Below the pieces are notes generated by a model. The model did no database searches, was not told where the DNA came from, and saw only the letters and a program-made list of their open reading frames with translations. This document shows positions 19,411 through 22,790 of a DNA stretch of 22,790 nucleotides, in pieces. The translations under genes and the position numbers were made by a program. Origin of the DNA: a virus; IMG/VR virus record IMGVR_UViG_3300042474_001569, positions 1-22,790 of that record. One strand, 5' to 3'. Every line of letters starts with the position of its first letter. The stretch's first letter is position 1.

Positions 19411-20103
19411 TTAAGTATTTACGGAAAATTCGGTAATCATCGGAAAGATGGGAGCCAAAGCGACAGCCATATTCTGAGCCACTTCCATGTGCTCCTTCTG
19501 AGTACCATTGCCCGAACGTACCTCAATGTAATGGATGAAGCTGCGGAGCGTTCCGGAGATGTAAAGACGGGAGACCGTGTTACCTTCTGGTAGAATAGAA
19601 CGAGCTTGCTCTTTAGCGATACCACGTTCCAGTGCAGCTTTATAAGTTGCTGATGCTAAATCAATTACTTCTTGCTGTTTGATTTCCCACCACAATTTTG
19701 TGGCATCATCTGCGGTATCCAAGGAATTCTGGCGGTTCTTATCATCCTGGAGGCGCGCCTCACGCGTTACGAAGTCCAACTCCTTCACGGGGTCGGCATA
19801 GCGTTGGCTAAACTCCTGGAAGGAGAATGAGCGATGACGGAGAATCTGGCGGGCAATATCTCGGGTCGTATTGACTTCGACGCAGGCAGACACCATCTCC
19901 AAAGGAGACCAATGCTTGTTGCGAATAAGATACCGAATGAGTTTGTCGGAAGTCTCGGTATTGAACTGATTCTTTGGATTCGAGACTCTTGCACAAAATG
20001 CAATAAGATCCTGAAGATCCATACTGAAATTTTCAATTCCGATGGGTTTCATTCCATCTGCCATCTTGGAGTGGCTGATTAGTTTAACTTTTTTGGTTAT
20101 CAT
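19411..20103 (-). CDS. thyX: Flavin-dependent thymidylate synthase
   Basis: Makes dTMP from dUMP using FAD, NADPH and methylene-tetrahydrofolate. The ThyX signature RHRSFSFQEFSQRY (RHRxxSxxExSxRY) is at residues 89-102 with the ATG at 20103. Downstream, 'ARSILPEGNTVSRLYISGTLRSFIHYIEVR' carries the conserved catalytic/dUMP region. At 230 residues it is a normal ThyX length. An alternative in-frame TTG at 20133 would overlap the upstream gene further, so 20103 is preferred; even so it overlaps the upstream gene by 20 bp. With nrdA/nrdB it completes the phage's nucleotide supply. Confidence 0.95.
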   Translation of the reverse strand: MITKKVKLISHSKMADGMKPIGIENFSMDLQDLIAFCARVSNPKNQFNTETSDKLIRYLIRNKHWSPLEMVSACVEVNTTRDIARQILRHRSFSFQEFSQRYADPVKELDFVTREARLQDDKNRQNSLDTADDATKLWWEIKQQEVIDLASATYKAALERGIAKEQARSILPEGNTVSRLYISGTLRSFIHYIEVRSGNGTQKEHMEVAQNMAVALAPIFPMITEFSVNT

Positions 20104-20527
20104 GATTGATTTTATGTGTGAGATAGTACCCAAGCATTTTTACATTCTTCTGAGTGAATTCAAATTCATCACTGTAAATGCCACCATTCCGTTGGATAAA
20201 CTCTTCAGAAAAACCCTCCTTGAGCATACGGTTAACCATACCTCTGTTGAGAATGTAGGCACAAGAAGTCTTTTTTCCGAAATTAGGAAATACCATTATA
20301 GTACCAAAATCAGAATCGATTTTGGCTTTGGCAGCAATAAGTGTTTGACCTGAATTAATTGCAGTATCGAAATCAATGGATACCTTAATGTCCTTATTTT
20401 GTAGTTGCGCAGAATGGATAATGTCGTGAGCAAACTCCAAGACGCATTCATTAGTATGAACGTCGGTCTTGTGCTCGGAATAGTCTGGTTTGTTTTTTTC
20501 CTGTTCGTTATCGTCGTCGGCAAGCAT
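20084..20527 (-). CDS. Hypothetical protein
   Basis: A 147-residue protein with an acidic, hydrophilic N terminus (about 25 residues), then an alpha/beta body with 'CVLEFAHDIIHSAQLQNKDIKVSIDFDTAINSGQTLIAAKAKIDSDFGTIMVFP' and 'MLKEGFSEEFIQRNGG'. No motif or membrane segment is clear and no family is recognised. It overlaps thyX by 20 bp and follows the 227-aa gene by 1 nt, so it is an operon member. Confidence 0.65.
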   Translation of the reverse strand: MLADDDNEQEKNKPDYSEHKTDVHTNECVLEFAHDIIHSAQLQNKDIKVSIDFDTAINSGQTLIAAKAKIDSDFGTIMVFPNFGKKTSCAYILNRGMVNRMLKEGFSEEFIQRNGGIYSDEFEFTQKNVKMLGYYLTHKINHDNQKS

Positions 20528-20528
20528 A

Positions 20529-21212
20529 TTAGGTCCAAAGGAGTCTGCGGTTTTTAACTACCCATTCACATACCTGAGTGTCGGCTTCGACCAATTTGTC
20601 TTCTAATTCAGTGACTTTATTATACCGGTCCATTTTATTCTGAGCAATATCGTTCATCATAAGAGGAACATCTTCCCAGGCTTTTTGGATTTCCGTTAAA
20701 ATTTCTTGCCGACCCTTGGTCGCATAAGCATGACACTCCTTTAATTGAGCCGCGAAGGTTTTAACTTTCTCCGAATAGTCAAATAGAGTTTGGTCAAAGC
20801 ACTTCTCACGGTCGACATACTCGATGACGCATTGCAGACAGAATTCCACAATGATAGAATCAAGATCATTATACTCCCGAGTGAAGACCTTATCGCGCAT
20901 TTCGGCGCGCGGATGATGAATGTAGGGCTTTATCTTCCGTTTGATTCTTTTGCAACTTGTTTCGATGTCCCAAAAGAATCCAGCAACGGTATCGCGAAAG
21001 AAGTATTGCACTGGATACTCCTTTTTAACATACGCATCAAATTTTTCCCACTCGCCTACAAGGTCCTTTCCGGCACTGAGTGCATAGGGTTTGATGTAAA
21101 GAGGGAATGGCCAATACCACACAACCAGTTCTCTGGATTGCCGCGGCATCGCTTTGTATTCGTCAACGGTATGAACCATGACGCAGTGTTTGTAAGGATT
21201 GTCGTTAAACAT
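20529..21212 (-). CDS. Conserved phage hypothetical
   Basis: A 227-residue helical protein with aromatic-rich N-terminal part (VVWYWPFPLYIKPYAL), then 'AYVKKEYPVQYFFRDTVAGFFWDIETSCKRIKRKIKPYIHHPRAEMRDKV', and a long helical C terminus that ends near 'EADTQVCEWVVKNRRLLWT'. The 'YPVQYFFR' and following basic stretch recur in proteins of many tailed phages that I have seen, always without function. No signal peptide. The stop overlaps nothing; the start overlaps the phosphoesterase stop by 8 bp. Confidence 0.75.
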   Translation of the reverse strand: MFNDNPYKHCVMVHTVDEYKAMPRQSRELVVWYWPFPLYIKPYALSAGKDLVGEWEKFDAYVKKEYPVQYFFRDTVAGFFWDIETSCKRIKRKIKPYIHHPRAEMRDKVFTREYNDLDSIIVEFCLQCVIEYVDREKCFDQTLFDYSEKVKTFAAQLKECHAYATKGRQEILTEIQKAWEDVPLMMNDIAQNKMDRYNKVTELEDKLVEADTQVCEWVVKNRRLLWT

Positions 21213-21915
21213 AAGTGTAGACCTGTGCGATGTGTTCGGTTAGATCGAAGGCAATCGGCTTATTAATAGGTACATACTGTTCGTTGCAGATTGAAGCATT
21301 AATGTGTAATACATCCTCTGGAGAATAAGCGTAACCGTACGCAGCGTGAATATGACCGCAAACATGAGCTTTAAGATTTGGTAGTTTTTGAATTGTTTGT
21401 AACAGATTGCTGCATCCGACTTTTTCATTCACCCAAGGCATTTTGTAATTGGGGCATTCATCCACAAAACCATATGCGGGTCCGTGAGTGACGAGCACCT
21501 GAATATCCTTTGGAATAAGGTCCCAGTGTTTCTGGATAGCATCACCACGTCTGCGGTTGAATGCCCAGCCAAAGAACTCTGGTTGTACCGGAGAACCCCA
21601 GAACTTAACTCCTTCAATTGTGGCACCAGAATCATTTAGATAATGGAAACCTTCCGAGACGGGAAGCATTGCCTTAATGGCACTTTCACTACTGGGATAG
21701 TCGAGATGACCCGGGTCCATAAAAATATCATGGTTGCCCGCAATAATGACGCGATGCTTGTAGGGAAGTGCATTGAACCAGCCGAGGGCCCGAAGGGATT
21801 CCTCCATGGAACCGCGGTTACAGAAATCCCCGGCATGTACAATAACATCGGCTTCTGGTAAATCACCCAGGGCTTTGTGTAGCCCGTGGGTATCTGATAT
21901 GCAGAGGATTCTCAT
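21205..21915 (-). CDS. Calcineurin-like metallophosphoesterase
   Basis: A 236-residue protein with all metal-binding blocks of the superfamily: SDTHG (D8, H10), GDF (D30), GNHD (N61, H62, D63), VTHGP (H144) and CGHIH (H188, H190). The 'QPEFFGWAFNRRR' segment before the last His blocks is typical of the MPPED/UPF0046-like branch, which hydrolyses phosphodiesters such as cyclic nucleotides. The phage substrate is unknown. It starts 4 nt from a membrane-protein gene and overlaps the next one. Confidence 0.93.
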   Translation of the reverse strand: MRILCISDTHGLHKALGDLPEADVIVHAGDFCNRGSMEESLRALGWFNALPYKHRVIIAGNHDIFMDPGHLDYPSSESAIKAMLPVSEGFHYLNDSGATIEGVKFWGSPVQPEFFGWAFNRRRGDAIQKHWDLIPKDIQVLVTHGPAYGFVDECPNYKMPWVNEKVGCSNLLQTIQKLPNLKAHVCGHIHAAYGYAYSPEDVLHINASICNEQYVPINKPIAFDLTEHIAQVYTYV

Positions 21916-21919
21916 GTGT

Positions 21920-22108
21920 TTAATCTTTCTTCACGGTAACTCTTGCGGCAAATACTCCGGAAATAACCATTGTGGCACACCAGGTGCTAAATGTAAACGG
22001 GATGGTAAGACCGAATAGAAGATTGAGCGACCAGATGATGGCAATTGGATAAAATATAATGAATGCAATTGCAAATGCAATTACAAGAGCAATAAGGAAT
22101 TCTTTCAT
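21920..22108 (-). CDS. Small membrane protein
   Basis: A 62-residue protein (MKEFLIALVIAFAIAFIIFYPIAIIWSLNLLFGLT...). It has two hydrophobic helices (about 4-30 and 40-56) and a basic C-terminal tail. I recognise similar two-helix proteins in T4-like cyanophages, function unknown. The ATG at 22108 is taken instead of a longer reading, because it follows the upstream stop by 1 nt and gives the membrane protein directly. Confidence 0.72.
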   Translation of the reverse strand: MKEFLIALVIAFAIAFIIFYPIAIIWSLNLLFGLTIPFTFSTWCATMVISGVFAARVTVKKD

Positions 22109-22109
22109 G

Positions 22110-22385
22110 TTAGGCGACGGCTGGAGTTTCTTCGGTCTTGGCTGAGCGGCGGTCGGTATTGCTGCCTTCCATGGCAAGGAGGAAATAACGAATTGTTGAG
22201 CGATCAACGCGGAATTGATTCTTGTCCTTATAGTCGGCAAGCTCGCGGGCAGATGCCGAGGACTTTAGCTTTGGAGGCTGTCCCGGAATCTTTCTAAGTC
22301 CTCGGTAAGACTTAATCGCTTCGGTTAACTTTTTCAGTTTCCGACGATATGAATACGAGTTGGTGCGTTTGTCAGTATGGTTCAT
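22110..22385 (-). CDS. Small basic hypothetical protein
   Basis: A 91-residue basic protein (MNHTDKRTNSYSYRRKLKKLTEAIKSYRGLRKI) with a helical, Lys/Arg-rich first half, an 'ARELADYKDKNQFRVDRSTIRYFLLAMEG' region, and an acidic-to-Ala-rich tail. No family is recognised. The start overlaps the upstream gene's stop as ATGA. Confidence 0.65.
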   Translation of the reverse strand: MNHTDKRTNSYSYRRKLKKLTEAIKSYRGLRKIPGQPPKLKSSASARELADYKDKNQFRVDRSTIRYFLLAMEGSNTDRRSAKTEETPAVA

Positions 22386-22790
22386 GGCAGTTTATAGGAA
22401 ATTGTGTGAAGGAAAGAACCTGTTTTGTAAAGGGTAATGGATAATTTACGGCGAACCCAGCGGTAGGGCGATGTGTGGAAAATAAAGCGGTTGTACCAAC
22501 GAGAATTCTCGTATTCTCGGTCTGCATGCCATTTGCGCTCTTGCTCTTTTCTGTCGGCGCTGGGCACTTTTTTAAACTCAAAAAGTTCGGTAGATTGAAC
22601 CTTACCGTCAATGAGTACAACTTTAAATTCAATAGAACAGTCCCAAAGACCAAGCACATCATGACGGTAGTCATACATGTAAATAGTTTCAGTGATTTTT
22701 TGAAGTTCAAGATATGGTTCCGTACGTTTGAGGGAACCAATACGGTCCAACCAATTTTTAGAGTTGGCATCACCTTCGACCCATTTCTCA
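22382..22790 (-). CDS. Hypothetical protein, 5' end outside the window
   Basis: The frame stays open to the window edge, so the start is missing; 135 residues are visible. The reading continues past a TTG at 22750 that could be mistaken for a start, with upstream residues 'EKWVEGDANSKNW'. The visible part is alpha/beta with 'LYMYDYRHD', 'WDCSIEFKVVLIDGKVQSTELFEFKKV' and a Trp/Arg-rich middle ('RYNRFIFHTSPYRWVRRK'). No family recognised. Confidence 0.7.
   Translation of the reverse strand, partial: EKWVEGDANSKNWLDRIGSLKRTEPYLELQKITETIYMYDYRHDVLGLWDCSIEFKVVLIDGKVQSTELFEFKKVPSADRKEQERKWHADREYENSRWYNRFIFHTSPYRWVRRKLSITLYKTGSFLHTISYKLP

Noticed and set aside
1-22790. tRNA genes, CRISPR arrays, insertion sequences, attachment sites
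   Set aside because: I looked in every gap above 80 bp and saw no cloverleaf, no regular direct-repeat array, no transposase and no terminal repeats. A tRNA scan would settle the first point.

Overview
The window looks like part of the genome of a T4-like contractile-tailed phage (or a prophage-free metagenomic contig of one), of the marine/freshwater group that includes T4-like cyanophages and pelagiphages. The reasons are a T4-type rnh exonuclease, a SegE-like GIY-YIG protein, phage-style nrdA/nrdB and thyX, late promoters of the T4 form NATAAATA, tightly packed genes with ATGA or TAATG overlaps, and many small proteins that I recognise only from such phages. No photosynthesis gene, tRNA, rRNA, CRISPR array or insertion sequence is visible. 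The host cannot be named from this sequence. Shine-Dalgarno sequences are mostly weak or absent.

Layout. Nearly all genes lie on the minus strand, so transcription runs from high to low coordinates. (1) 22790-19411: a metabolic/early-type set with small hypotheticals, a calcineurin-like phosphoesterase and ThyX. (2) 19410-17546: three small basic or serine/threonine-rich proteins, each behind its own copy of a repeated promoter block (TTTACT-N16-TANNNT), then an AT-rich gene. (3) 17525-15222: hypotheticals, a secreted protein, a SprT-like HExxH protein and an AT-rich putative PD-(D/E)xK protein behind a late promoter. (4) 15220-12281: a small plus-strand island holding a lipoprotein gene with its own late promoter and terminator and a two-gene operon of a ligase-superfamily nucleotidyltransferase and a HxGH adenylyltransferase; a minus-strand glycosyltransferase sits between them. 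(5) 12175-4824: a long late block of head/virion-type proteins, including two large (614 and 631 aa) acidic, His-rich, multi-segment proteins. (6) 4676-45: nrdB, nrdA, a small Cys-rich protein, the SegE-like gene, then rnh and a conserved hypothetical behind a separate promoter.

How it fits together. NrdA/NrdB make deoxynucleotides, ThyX makes dTMP and Rnh removes RNA primers. The late block is the most interesting part: many proteins, among them two adenylyltransferase-like enzymes and a ligase-like enzyme, begin with short sequences resembling the T4 capsid-targeting sequence (for example FKQFVTE|A). My main hypothesis is that this region encodes a set of enzymes and processed peptides that are packed into the head with the DNA, trimmed by the prohead protease and delivered to the cell. 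Two promoter classes can be read directly, and in both the hexamer or octamer often lies only 5-9 nt before the start codon, which implies leaderless or nearly leaderless mRNAs.
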